A DNA stretch of 64,000 nucleotides from Heliocidaris tuberculata. Lineage: Eukaryota; Echinodermata; Echinoidea; Camarodonta; Echinometridae. The translations under genes and the position numbers were made by a program. The stretch lies in NCBI GenBank assembly GCA_025618425.1, contig CM046846.1:32616309-32680308 (forward strand), written 5' to 3'. Below, one piece after another: positions 12,427-24,100 of the stretch. Position 1 is the first letter of the stretch, and the number at the start of each line of letters is the position of its first letter. Below the pieces are notes generated by a model. It had not been told where the DNA came from and did not search any database. It saw only the letters and a list, made by a program, of their open reading frames with translations.

Positions 12427-15400
12427 CTGTCACATACAGAAAAAGTTACAGTAGAGTCAGAATCATGCAGATGGGAGGAAAAATACATCAAAATAAATAA
12501 CATGAACTGCCTATTAACTCTCTTACATATCAAAGGGATGTCTATTCTTGCATCAAAATAAGTTGGTATAAACAAAAGCTTATAAATTAAGAAATAGAAT
12601 AAGTAAAATTTTGAGGAAAATTGAAAAGGGATCTGAATCCAAATTGGAAAATCGGAGCAACTATAGATTACATACCCCACTACGAAAGTTGACCACATGA
12701 CCGTTTTTTGACCAAAGTTTCTCTAATGAAGCTAAATCCAAAGACTTAAGTTTTTTAGCTAATTCTAGCCATAATTTCTAATCTTAAGCATAACCCCACC
12801 CCTATACACAACCCCAACCTTAACCCACTCACACTTATGCGAGGTTATCTACAATAACCTCGCACTCTGTACCTTTATACTGTGAGCAATTGCCTCCCAT
12901 AGCAAGTGTGTGATATCTAGCACATATGTGTACTGGAGAGGAGCAAGATCGCTGACCAAAAACAGCCTGAAAATTTCACTTGATCAAGATGATAAAAATC
13001 CTATACTGAAGAATCTGGCATAAAATTAGATATTCTATCATCCTAAAATGTAGAAGGAAGTATTTTCTAAAAACTTTCCTTATAATATTGGTGTTTTTAC
13101 CTCTTCAACCAAGAGGTTGTGACCAGCGCCGAAATTGACAGAGTCCCACATAGTGATGGTTCCATGAGTGACCCTAACCCTAACCCTATGCATTGGTCGT
13201 CTATGCACATTAACCCTATGTGGTAGGGTATTCTATAGTTAAGCCGGCAAATCTGTGACTTCCCTATTGAGCATACACAACAAATTCTGAAAATTTTGGA
13301 CCCCAACCATTGCGACTCACCTGTATGGATGCCAGTTTCTTCAAGGACTTCCCTCATTGCTGTGTCTGGGATGTCCTCTCCTGGAGCTGAGAACCCTCCT
13401 GGAAACTTCCACCGAGCAAGCTGCAAACGAAACAAAACAACACAAGATCACTTACTGACTGATTCTACCCCTTCTGTGCCAACCGATTTTTCGATAGTTA
13501 CCATAAATGAAATTTCAAGAGTGAAAGTTTGACTAAAGTGCTAAATGCTTTATTGATAAATTGACCATATTCTCATATTCTCATACTGTCATCCAACCAG
13601 GAACCCAAACACCTGGGTGGATAGAAGCATATAGAAACAATATCTTGCTTACATGCATAAGTGCCACGCCTCAGCTCAAAACCATGACCTTTTTTGCCTA
13701 CCCTGTCAAGTGACTAAATCATTCAACTAAAACACCTCTACAATAATTCAAAGCTTCAGCTTCACTCATCCATACTTACCCGATGCTTATCTTGTATCAT
13801 TAGTACTTCTTTCTTTTCTTCATTTAAGACAAATCCTGCGAAAGAAAAAAGGTGAACAGTCATACATATCCATTAATTTACAAAGGAAATAGAATTGCTC
13901 ACCACTTTCTGCTGTGTTGATAATTATTTCAATACTTGAAAAATAACTGAGTGGTGAACCCAAATATCCATAGATCTTGTAAGCATGACATCCATATGTG
14001 CATTTCAGTGGAGGTGCTTCATGAATAAATTTGTTTCATCAGTTGAAAAGATTACTTCCTACCTGTTTTGGGAAATGCACCATTGATGAATAATAATAAC
14101 AAAACTTTTGAAAGCACGTATCAAAAGTTATGTAATTATTATTCATCAATGATAATAGTAACATAACTCTTGAGAGCACGTATCCAATATTTGTCTCAGA
14201 GGATTTCAGGGCATTATCGTGATAGGAAACCACTCATTCACTCCACATTTCACAACTCCAAAAAGTAGCACTTTATTTTTTTCCAACGCCATTCATGCAT
14301 TCTATCAGTCTCCATAGACGTATGTGCATGTGCACTGAATGAATAGTTTCCTACAGCCACTTTCACAATTAATGAGTTTTATCTGCCCATGTGCAGAATG
14401 ACTGATTAGATGCGAACCACTTTATGGATGTTTCTTTCCTGGGGACCTAGTAACGAGGTATTTCATTAACCTGTTATTAATGAATGAACTACAATACTTG
14501 GAATCCAGTTTGCATACATTACTTGTTGCTATGTCTAACAAGCCTCTGACAAGCTTTCAGGTTGTCAAGATAAAGAACAACCTTTGTTTTAAAAGTATGC
14601 ATAAAATTTGAATATATTTGTGAACAGGTCTATTGCTTCATGGGAGACCTCTATAGAGGGCTCTCACAAGCAGCCATGCTGAAGGACAAACAATAGCAAA
14701 CCTGTGCACTAGACCATGACAACAATGGCTTTTCATAGTCTGATGCACAGGTTTTTATTGTTTGTCCTCCAGCATGGCTGCTTGTGGGAACCTCTATATG
14801 TTAGTCTCCAAAGAATATTTTGCTCTGTCATATTTGGGATTTCATGTTGGTGTACTACATGTATATAGCATTCAATATTCAAAATGTCAGCTTCCAATAT
14901 CACTTCTGTATAGAAGATGTTGCAAATTTTAAATACACTCTAAATATACACAAGATAGTTTTCCTACCTGACACACCCACTGTATGACTGGCAAATGTGG
15001 GCAGGCGAGAGGGGCTGTCCTGTAACCATAGTGACAACACAGCCTCATCATCTTCCGCATGATGAAAGGTGAATCCTCTCTTAGCTGCTGAAGGGATCAG
15101 GTGACTTTGTGAGATGGGAATGTGAAGCCAGACAGCGTTGAGTTTTTCATTGTGCCAACCAGCAAGGGAATCTGTATCGTTTATTATAAGGGAAAAAATT
15201 GATGAAAAATACAAAAAATTTGTCGAATTAAGATCCATTTTAAGCTCTTTCATCAGCATTGAAGTTCAAGTCTAACGTTAAAATTCTTACTCATGGAACC
15301 ATCACTACATGGGGCTGTGTCAATTTCGGCGAGGGTCGCGACCTCTAAGTTGAAGAGGTGAAAAAAACCAATATAACAGGCAAAATCACATAACATGCGA

Positions 15401-16509
15401 GGTTATTGTAGATAATGAGGTCTAAGTTTAACTGTTACCAATCATTGCCAAATCTGATCTAACTTACGATACTTAAAGAGCTTTTTACATGATTTTTAGA
15501 CAATACAAAAATTCTTGAACTATTTTTGACTCAGTGAAAAGATCGGACATTGTGAAAACAAGCAAAAGTAAAAAATAAGACCCAACTGTTAGAAATCATA
15601 AGAGCAAATTCCGGCTACACCGTGGTTGAGGAAGCCACTCATTCGTTAGCATAAAAAAAAAAATAAAGTGCAGAGTCTATATAGTCAAGGATTTTAATTC
15701 CGAACAGATTGTATTACCGAACGTGTACAGTTAAGCGCCTAAAATGGGTTTTCATACGCGTGGGATTACGCGTATGAAAACCACACTATTGAAACAAACG
15801 TTGTAACTTTTTCCCATAGGTTTCACACGTTCGGAAATACAGTACCTTTTTCAAGGGACCAAAACGCCGCGTCGTAGGGAAGGGTCACTAGGAAGGGGAT
15901 ATCGTATTAAATCTACGTTGTCTTTTTAAAATTCCATCAACTTCTTTTTCTGTAGGACTTTGAGCATTCATTATGTAAGTTTGACAGATATTCGTTTAAT
16001 ATTTAATTTGCTATCGTTGATTTTCTGAAAAGTGTTCGGACACTGGATCCACCACCATACGGGAAAGAGGAAACCAAAACAATGCATGTAACGCAGTGAA
16101 GCGCTTCTGTATGGAGTGAATGGTGGTTTCCTCAATCACGATAATGCCCAAATTCCAGCTCAATGTACCCCATCAATCATCACCTCCTCCTCCCCCCCCC
16201 CCCCCCAATATGGTTGATGATTTTAGACATGAAAAGCATACCATCGAGCACTTCACTGAACAGATCATCGTTGCAGCAGACGACTTGATTACATTGTGAC
16301 GTAACATCGATGGTTACGCAATTGAACCGGTCTTTCGTTCCTTCCAAAAGTTTCTTGGTGTTCCCAGAGGAGCACAACCTTCTCACCCGTTGATTTTGTA
16401 GAGCATTTGAGTTTCTTAAAAGACTGAAAATACAGGCCGATTGTGATGTCCTTGCACAGTTCAGTCGACTTAAATTTCCCGCTAGCGAAAGGGTTGATTT
16501 GATGTACAT
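12095..16509 (-). CDS. NUDT6: NUDT6-like Nudix hydrolase, five coding exons
   Basis: Exons (minus strand) are 16509-16242, 15171-14968, 13835-13780, 13420-13321 and 12426-12095. All junctions are GT-AG and phases run 1,1,0,1, giving 319 codons plus TGA; human NUDT6 is 316 residues. Seen: a basic, Ser/Arg-rich N-terminus (RRLCSS) that looks like a mitochondrial presequence; AVWLHIP (102-108) and FHHAE (125-129), typical of the NUDT6 N-terminal domain; a full Nudix box, residues 185-207, with G185, E191 and REVLEETGI (199-207) carrying the metal-binding glutamates; then RQQH, SDIYVV, GFDK and ELPSVY, all family hallmarks. Nudix enzymes cleave nucleoside diphosphates linked to another group; the NUDT6 substrate is not settled. 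In vertebrates NUDT6 is antisense to FGF2, and no FGF exon is seen here. It is divergent from the NDFIP gene. The start is the first ATG in frame; an overlapping upstream ATG in another frame lies at 16540. The exon 1 boundary and presequence are the least certain parts. Confidence 0.93.
12837..12866. repeat. Hairpin GCGAGGTTAT / ATAACCTCGC
   Basis: Eleven-base arms around CTACA, in NUDT6-like intron 4. The same motif occurs at about 15396 and 20010, so it marks a dispersed repeat. Confidence 0.7.
13091..13171. repeat. Dispersed repeat, inverse copy of 15294-15370
   Basis: Shares CTCTTCAAC, CGCCGAAATTGACA and AGTGATGGTTCCATGAGT with the opposite strand at 15294-15370. Both lie in NUDT6-like introns. 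Confidence 0.75.
13173..13192. repeat. Short telomere-like run (CCCTAA)
   Basis: Two to three CCCTAA units in NUDT6-like intron 4. Confidence 0.7.
13321..13420 (-). CDS. NUDT6: NUDT6-like exon 4 with the Nudix box
   Basis: Acceptor TTTGCAG precedes 13420 and donor GTGAGT starts at 13320. It opens with WKFPGG and holds the whole G-x5-E-x7-REUxEExGU signature with every consensus residue present, so catalysis looks intact. Confidence 0.96.
13780..13835 (-). CDS. NUDT6: NUDT6-like exon 3 (56 bp)
   Basis: A micro-exon between acceptor CGCAG and donor GTAAGT (13779). It encodes [18 protein letters not shown], aligning with the first beta strands of the Nudix fold in the family. Length 56 restores phase 0. 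Confidence 0.9.
14077..14154. repeat. Inverted repeat in NUDT6-like intron 2
   Basis: CATTGATGAATAATAATAA and TTATTATTCATCAATG form arms of about 18 bp. GAAAGCACGTATC and GAGAGCACGTATC also repeat about 70 bp apart. Confidence 0.7.
14421..14632. mobile_element. MITE family 1, copy missing its left end
   Basis: About 90% identical to 7170-7376 in the same orientation, including CTAGTAACGAGGTATT and TGTGAACAGGTCTA. The left terminal repeat is absent. Confidence 0.85.
14651..14799. mobile_element. 150 bp foldback MITE
   Basis: Arms of about 65 bp, including ACAAGCAGCCATGCTG and CAGCATGGCTGCTTGTGG, with about 20 bp between. It lies in NUDT6-like intron 2, so the pre-mRNA would form a long hairpin. 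Confidence 0.85.
14968..15171 (-). CDS. NUDT6: NUDT6-like exon 2
   Basis: Acceptor ACAG precedes 15171 and donor GTAGGA starts at 14967. Encodes AVWLHIP, FHHAE, SLWL and PSRLP followed by ASHTVGVSG, which match the NUDT6 N-terminal domain closely. Confidence 0.93.
15294..15370. repeat. Dispersed repeat, inverse copy of 13091-13171
   Basis: About 77 bp in NUDT6-like intron 1 matching the opposite strand of intron 4. No coding frame is shared. Confidence 0.75.
15712..15845. mobile_element. Inverted-repeat element with a 15 bp perfect stem
   Basis: Outer arms CCGAACGTGT / ACACGTTCGG, and an inner stem at 15747-15782, GGTTTTCATACGCGT paired with ACGCGTATGAAAACC around a six-base loop. In NUDT6-like intron 1. 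Confidence 0.75.
16242..16509 (-). CDS. NUDT6: NUDT6-like exon 1 (coding part)
   Basis: Residues 1-89 plus one base. ATG is at 16509-16507 and the donor GTATGC starts at 16241 after GATG. Rich in Ser, Leu and Arg with few acids in the first 50 residues, as in mitochondrial presequences. The ending, LFSEVLD, aligns with the region before AVWLHIP in the family. Confidence 0.8.
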
Positions 16510-17899
16510 TTTCACTTCCGGATTCGATGGGAAAGGCCAAACTAAGAATAATGTCTAGAGTCTAGGTCCACACTAAAGAAAAAATAATCATACAAATATT
16601 ATATGTAAAAATATTTTGTGATTTTTCTTGTTCAGAATTATAATTTCTCAATATTCATATATTTTTAAAACCTTTATTATGCCCTTAACTGTGCTTTTTT
16701 ATAAATATATTACGATGAAGCTGTATTTTTACGCAATCTTTTCCGAGCAGCAACTCTACCGAAATAGCTGAAGTAAGAAGATGTAGCCCACAATAGTAAT
16801 CCTATCAGCATTGCCAATTTAAAACTTGTCTATTTAATAATGATTTCTTTTAATAATTACAGATCCATGTCTCAGTTCATTAGCCCACTGAGCCACAACT
16901 TTTTGCTCATGCCATGCATGGTGAAATGTTTTTGATGTTGATATAATTATTTCGCCTCTATTGGCGTAATAGGCGGGGTGGGTTTGCACTCCCCCCCCCC
17001 CCCCCCCCCCTTTGAAATTTGCAACCATCACTGCAGGCATGGCGCACTGATCTCTAGGGAATTTTTTTTCCCGTAGAGATCAGTGCATTGGAGCTTGTCT
17101 CTGTGAATTTTAAATGATTTTAATTACAAAACCGCATGAAAACGCTGAAAATGACTTTTTAAAAAAATCACTAAGTGCACCATCAGTAGATGCTACTAGA
17201 GCCCCCCTGGCCCTCGGCAAAATATGGCTCAGTACAAAGATGTATAATTATGTGGACACAGTATTTGGCAGTGGGGGGGGGGGGGGGGGGGGGGGCTTTT
17301 CAAAGATTTGTAATACATGTTCACCTCAATGAACATGTGGCAACCTTGTTCTGCCGACACTTTTACTCGGCATGCAATTTAAACATTTACAGAGAGTAAC
17401 GGAGGGTGTCACAACCACCCCTCCGTCCCTGGTTGGTTTTGAAATATATATGGCCCCTGCATGTATTTCTTTCTCTCTCTCTCCCCCTGTCTGCTTCCCT
17501 TTTCATAACTAATTTATTGTCTCATAACTCTCATTAAAAGATTAAAGACATATGAATGGATGCGCTAGCTACTGCATCAATTAAGTCAGTTCGAATCACA
17601 AAAATGATATTCAAAAAATTATCAAGTATCAGACATTTCTTTTGAGAAAAGTGGAGATATTGAAAGTGATAAATTATTTCTATCCTCTAACCTCTGTCAT
17701 TTTCCTGAATATTAACTTTCCTTCTAATTTTGCCAGCAAGCAAGCAAAACATTTCGACACTTAATTTAGTAAAAATGTAATTTTGTCAGTAAAATATACA
17801 GATACATGTATACAAACGCAAAACACAACTTCCATCTTGCTGGGCCAATGATAATAATAATAATTAAAAAAAAACAGCTTTATTCTGTCATGTCTATTG
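16510..17899. other. Intergenic stretch between the divergent NUDT6-like and NDFIP-like genes
   Basis: AT-rich, without coding exons. It holds a foldback hairpin (17043-17086), a 20 bp C tract (16991-17010), a 23 bp G tract (17273-17295) and a CT-rich run near 17470. It presumably holds the promoter of the NUDT6-like gene. Confidence 0.6.
17043..17086. repeat. Short foldback hairpin
   Basis: GCACTGATCTCT and AGAGATCAGTGC arms around a T-rich loop, with GGGAA/TTCCC extending the stem. No coding role seen. Confidence 0.75.
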
Positions 17900-18113
17900 G
17901 GTTCTTAGATTGGCAATGCACAACGTTCCAACGTCAAACTGCTTGGAAGAAATACTATCGCGTACTTCAACAACAACATTCTCCCATTTCGATCTCGTAT
18001 AACCGATGCATGCGCAATACACAAAGAAATCGATACGAATTGTTTCATGATTGAGGTCTGTTTGTTTTGATTTATTAGAACTCTCTATAGGAGAGAGCAA
18101 GAAGATATCGGTC
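17900..18113 (+). promoter_or_regulatory. Candidate 5' UTR and core promoter of the NDFIP-like gene
   Basis: Upstream of the ATG is TGCATGCGCA (about 18007), similar to an NRF1 half-site, plus several CpGs. The transcription start cannot be placed; a non-coding first exon is possible. Confidence 0.3.
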
Positions 18114-18140
18114 ATGGAGAATCCACCATCATATGATGAG
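18114..18140 (+). CDS. NDFIP: NDFIP-like exon 1 (coding part)
   Basis: Encodes MENPPSYDE, then donor GTAAAT at 18141. The ATG (GTCATGG) is the first in its frame after a TGA at 18048. It is short, but carries a PY motif in the place expected for the family and keeps phase 0 into exon 2. Confidence 0.7.
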
Positions 18141-21100
18141 GTAAATATGAAAATTCATGTCATACTGCCACAGTATTTGCCAATTACTTCATTACGAATG
18201 ATATCATCTAACTTCCATCATGTCCAAATAGTGTCATCATGATTTTGTTTGTTGTGTTTGTTTGTTTTGTTTTTTTAAGGAGAGAGAGAGAGAGAGACTG
18301 AGTGAAACTGAAGAAGTCAAAGAGAGAGAGAGATCGAGAGAGAGTCAGGGGAGCTTGGAGACGAGCGAAAATAAGGATTTAACTAAAAATTTGGTCTATT
18401 TAAAAAAAAATTTAATTTATGTCATGATGGGGGGCACCTAAGGCTAAACGGTTAAACCATGTAAACTTAAGTTAAAGCTACGCACTTTGTTTCCAGCCCC
18501 TAAAAAGTCATTTTAGATCTATTTAGGGGTTTATGCGAATTTCTTTGTCACTTTGAATATCTTGGTTCTTCATATTTGTTCATATTTCAAAGTTAAATCG
18601 CTGAGAAAATTATGACGGAAGAATGTCAATAACACTCATTTTCAATTCGATGTCGATGCCCATGCCAAATTTTGTTAGACAAAATGAAAGGGTCCTAAAA
18701 CTCCTAAAGCTACGCACATGACATGCAATAAATGAATGCTAATCTTGATCTTGAAGCTGACTGATGTGAATTTCACCCGATTTCCAATTAGTGATAATAT
18801 TACAAAAATAAAGGAAAATTACTCATTCTTTTTGGCGAATGTGAATGATAATCTCGGTGCTCAGTCACACCAAAAGTTTGGCGCATTGAAAGCATCACAT
18901 TGCGCGTATTTGCGGGGTGCGTAGCTTTAGGACCTGCGTAGCTTTAGGACCCCATACCATATACAAAACGAACATTACAGGAAGCAAATTTATGACAAAA
19001 AAGTCATTGTCTTTGAAACAATGGCCTAATAGTGGAGTAAGTCTCCTCTCATTCAGTGTGTAGGCTACACACCCACTTGCATGTTATGTCGTGGAATGAT
19101 GTAACCCACTTATACATGTACAAGCTTATCTGAAGATAACCTTGTAAGTTGTACTCCAGACTAGCTTTTTTGGGTGAACAGGCTTCAATAGCTTTTGTGT
19201 GTATCAGCAGGCCTTTTTCCAGGCTAGATCATTCATACATGAGAGGAAAATAATTATTTAAAATTTCACTTTCAATTCTGAATCCTCAAATTTGTGGCAC
19301 AGTAAGAGTTGAAGAGTCCCTGAATCAGGTAATCTAGCAAATTTAAGTAAATTAAATCTTGCTTAGAGCAATTTTGTTGTCTGTTTTTGACTGCTGCAAC
19401 ATTGAATGTTGGGCATAGTCCCACATAGGCAAGGGCCTATGAGTGGATATAACCATAGCATTGCACGCAATAAACCGATACTGTGCAGAGTGAATGAGGG
19501 GTGACATATTTCACAATGCCGAATCAATGAACTCCAGGGAGCTCCACCGCCACCGCCTAATGGCAGTGGAGCTCCAGGTAGATCTGCAAATAACCAAAAT
19601 CTTCCTCGCCCATTAGTTTGGTCAGTCACATCGCTTAATTTCGGCAGGTAAGATGAAAATTTGTACTTACAATTCAGGAGAAATACTATAACCATCTGTC
19701 TGGCATTTTGATTTCACGATTTGACGATTATATATCTAAAAAAAAAAATTTTTCCTCGCTGAGCCGATCTTGCCCTGTACTGTACTGTTGATTCAAATGA
19801 CTCTATCGCATGGTGCGTACTGTATATCGTCATTTGAATCGATGATACTAATGCGCAAGGAAGATTTTGGTTATTTGTACCTGGAGCTCCACTGGAGTTA
19901 GGAAACAATGGGCCTAACGTTAAACTTCATCAAGTTCATGGACATGGACTTGTTCTTAACTCTATCCAGAATGGTCAGATAGTGATTGATTCTAACATTA
20001 TCTCCAATAACCTCGCATTTTTGTGTGAGTGGATCTAACAAAGTTAACTGTGATCAATCATGAATGAGCATTCAATATTGGTTTCACATTTTTATTTATG
20101 ATGGGAAGCCCTATGTCAGCACAACTAATAATTGAACAAGAATTTCTTTTATATTCCTCTAAATTCTAATGCCTAAATTTATGTTATTCCTGATGTTCTT
20201 CCTGATATTCTTAAGAGTAATGGTGTGAAAAATTTCATCAAAATATGAGCAAGAACAATGTAATTTCTATGACAAGGGGACCTAAAGCTACGCACTTTGT
20301 TTCCAGCTGCTAAAAAGTAACTTTATTCAGGGGTTTATGAGAATTTCTTTAAATATCTTGGCTCTAGGATTCTACATACATTTTTAAGTTTTAAAATCGC
20401 TGAGAAAATTACGACGGATGAATGTTAGTAACATTCATTTCAAGTCGCTGACGATGCCCGTGTCAAATTTTGGTCAACAAAATGAAAGGGTCCTAAAGCT
20501 ACGCACACGTAATAAATGAATGCAAATTTTGATTTTGAAGCTGACTTATGTAAATTTCACCCCGATTTCCAAATAGTGCTAATATCACAGAAATAAAGGG
20601 GAATTACTCATTCTTTTTGGCAAACGTAAATGATATTCTCATTGCTTAGTCACAGAAAAAATTTGGCGCATTGAACGCATTGCATTTGCAGGGTGCGTAG
20701 CTTTAGGACCCCATGCCATACAAGAAAAGGCGGCCGGCCATGTTTTTTTGACTTTGGAAAAAACAATGGTGATTGGTCCCCATGTAGACCTGTGCACTCC
20801 TTCATTTTACACACAGGTCAGTAGACCGTGGGCCGAGGCCTGTTTTCTTGCTTAGTTTTTGAGTTCCGTGGTCCATCTCTGGGAAGTACCTAAAAATGTG
20901 CTAGATATGTTCAAAACATGTATCCAAAACAGGAATGACATGTTCCCACGTTTGAAACTTGGGCATTAAGTAGAAAACAAAGAAAAAGTAAAGAATTGGT
21001 TGCTAGGGACATTTTTACCTTAGCAACCATGAAATAGAGAGATATTTCTTTGAATAATTTGGAGCAGATATAGCCTTTAGGCACAGAGATGGTATTTTGA

Positions 21101-24100
21101 GCAATGTGATGTCATGTAATGATGGTCAGTCATATAAAATTCAATTTGCATATTAATTAATACCTTATATAGTAATCCATACAGAAACTAAGTATACATG
21201 TATGTGATCGATGTCTCATGAAATGATCAGCGTAATTATACATGTATTTGCTTTGTCTAAAGGGAGGACAGTGTCTGTCTGTTGCCCTATACCCCATGTA
21301 TACCCTTCCCCATTCTAATCAGTTCACCCATCAGCCTGTCCCCCCCCCCCCCAAAAAAAAAAAACACGCATGTATATCCATGAAGTGAAACAACATAAAT
21401 GAATACTGTGTAGTTAATATGTATCGCACTAAATAAGCAAGATGCTTTCTATCAAAACTTTCATGTGCCCATTCTCTCTTTATTTACACACAGCCATCCT
21501 TTTCACACATAATGATCTACACTGTATACTTACAAATATGCAGGCAAGCCCCCCCCCCCCCCCCCAATTTATACTAAACAATTGGCCTATAATGAATCCC
21601 ACAATCGGCAAGATGTTTCAATCCAAATTCATACTGTACCCATTCTCTTTTTTTTATTTTTACACACAGCCATCATTGTCACACATACAGCTCTACTTGC
21701 ATATGTACCAGCAAGCCCCCCCCCCCCCACCCCTTACTTAATACTGTATAATTGACCTAATAATTAAAACAGAATAACTAAATAGGAGAGATAAAATGTT
21801 TGAGATGTACAAATTAAAAGGCCTCTGAAGGTTAATCTCCTGTTTATCCTGGATACAAGCACATGCCCCTCCAACCCCACCCCCAGCAATTATCATGTAT
21901 TCCTTTTAATCATTTGTTGTCCTGTTTCTCTTAATATGTATCACCTTCTTTCTCTCTCTCTCACTCTCTCTCTCTCTCTCTCTGTGACCTTACATGAAAA
22001 ACAATGCAGGAATATAAGCATGACACATAACTGTATATTCACGTTGCCTGTTTTTATTTTTTAAATAAAATTCACTGTTGGATACTTCAATTTACAAACA
22101 CTCTTGATATAATTCAAACCAGTCTTTACATACATGCACGTGCAGTTTGTATTAGCATCAAACAAGTACATGTGCGTAGGCCTGATATGTAAAATCACAT
22201 TTTGCACAAAGTGTTCAACAAAGCTTGAACATTTTACTTTTCTCAGTAAGCAGTGATGTATTTTATTTATTCATGATTAAATGTGATCATGTCTTCCAAA
22301 TTAAGCAGGTAACCATTGTAAGTTCTAAGCCCATGAATTGTACTTTACTAGTATTTTTGAAGTGTAAAAGTCCTACTCACAGGTGCATTGAAAACCACTT
22401 CCAAAGTGAATGATTACTACATCTCATACCCCTACGTGGTAGCTTTTTGAGCACATCAGTAAAAATTACATCTCAGCAACAGTCAATAACTATGTACATC
22501 AGAGATTTCACATCTGGCACCTGAAGTATGGCAACTTCATGGTCCTGATTAGAAAGCTGTCAAGTCTCCAAAAGCACTTCCATCTCATTCATTCAAATTT
22601 TAAAAATGGGACAAGGATTATCCCTATTACATGTAGATTAACTTTAAAAAAGACATGTATTCAAAATCATACAAAAAAAAAAAATTCTTAGTACATTATT
22701 ATTGTCAGAATATTCAATCCATTCACTGTACTTGAGAAAGGCTTTAAAATGTTATTTAATTTGTACTCACAGACAAAATAGAGAACACTGAATTATTTAT
22801 CATTTTAGGATATTTTACTGCTCCCACTACAAATCAAATACATGCAGTAACCCATGATTCCACACAAAATTACAAAATTATAAGATAGATGGAGCAATGA
22901 CTATGAGAGGGCATATGAATCATGAAAGCTAATACGCAGAATCACAGTATTCCACACAATATGACTTTGCTTGTGAGAATAACTGGCTGAAAAAATTTTA
23001 ACTTTCAAAATTGTGATAAAACATGTAACACATGTTTTGGAAAATTTCTTTCTGAAGATGTTATGTGTTATGAGTGAAGCTCATCTGCATATTAACTGAA
23101 AAACATACGACTTTACTCTTTTTAAAAACGTTGTTCTTGCAAATTTGATCAACCAGACTATTTTGCGAGAGGTTAAATTTGAGATTGCGGAATCAACAAG
23201 CAGCGATGATAATTATACATTCGCAAAGTGAAGGTGAATTAGCACAGCCTGCATTGCATACAGCCATGCTGCGCTAGTATGTATGAATGTTGCCAATATT
23301 TTAGCATGTTAAATTCATGAAAATACACCCCCTGCAGAATATATGGCATATACAAAAATTTCTGTAATTTTAATGCATGTACTTCACGGGAATCACGGCC
23401 CTTCCCCGCTCCTACTACTGCAGTTGATTTACAGAAATGTTCATATGACAGTTCTTCTCAAAACCTGCTTCTTTGTCCTTTGGGTTGAATCTTGTTTAGT
23501 TTTCTGGTAGGAGGTGAAGCATGGCTGAAGTTATATCTCATATTCAAAGCAAGAAGGTCTTTCAGACAAGTCTTGAGTAGAATCTTCTCATTCTGGTAGG
23601 AGGTGAAGCATGGCTGAAGTTATATCTCACATTCAAAGCAAGAAGGTCTTTCAGACAAGTCTTGAGCAGAATCTTCTCATCTTTGCTCATTTCTGCAGCT
23701 TGTACCAGCTTACCTGCATAATTTTTTTTCTCTTTCATTCTTTTTCTTGTGAATGGTTTATCCTCTGTTTTGTCTTTTTCCCCCATTTGATGCATTGGAC
23801 TGGAAGAACATGGTGAACCCTTGCCTAAAGTTGACATTGCCTCAGTCATTGTTGTTGGACCTCCAAATGTGGCTCCATTACTGCTTCTGTCTCGCATGGA
23901 ATAACGATGGTCCTTGTAGCTGGGAGCATTGTTTTCAAAGACTACAAGGAAACAGAAAAATATAAGAGATTTAATGCCATTTGCTCTTGTATAAAAAATG
24001 AAATACCATGCTATTTGATTTAAAAACACATTAAATCCAATCACCTTCTCCTACTTTAATGTATATTGAACTTTTGAAGTGGCATTAAATCCCCATAGCA

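Noticed and set aside
16180..16241. Extension of NUDT6-like exon 1 beyond the donor
   Set aside because: The open frame runs into a poly(C) tract read as Gly; the GTATGC donor with matched phase gives the family sequence.
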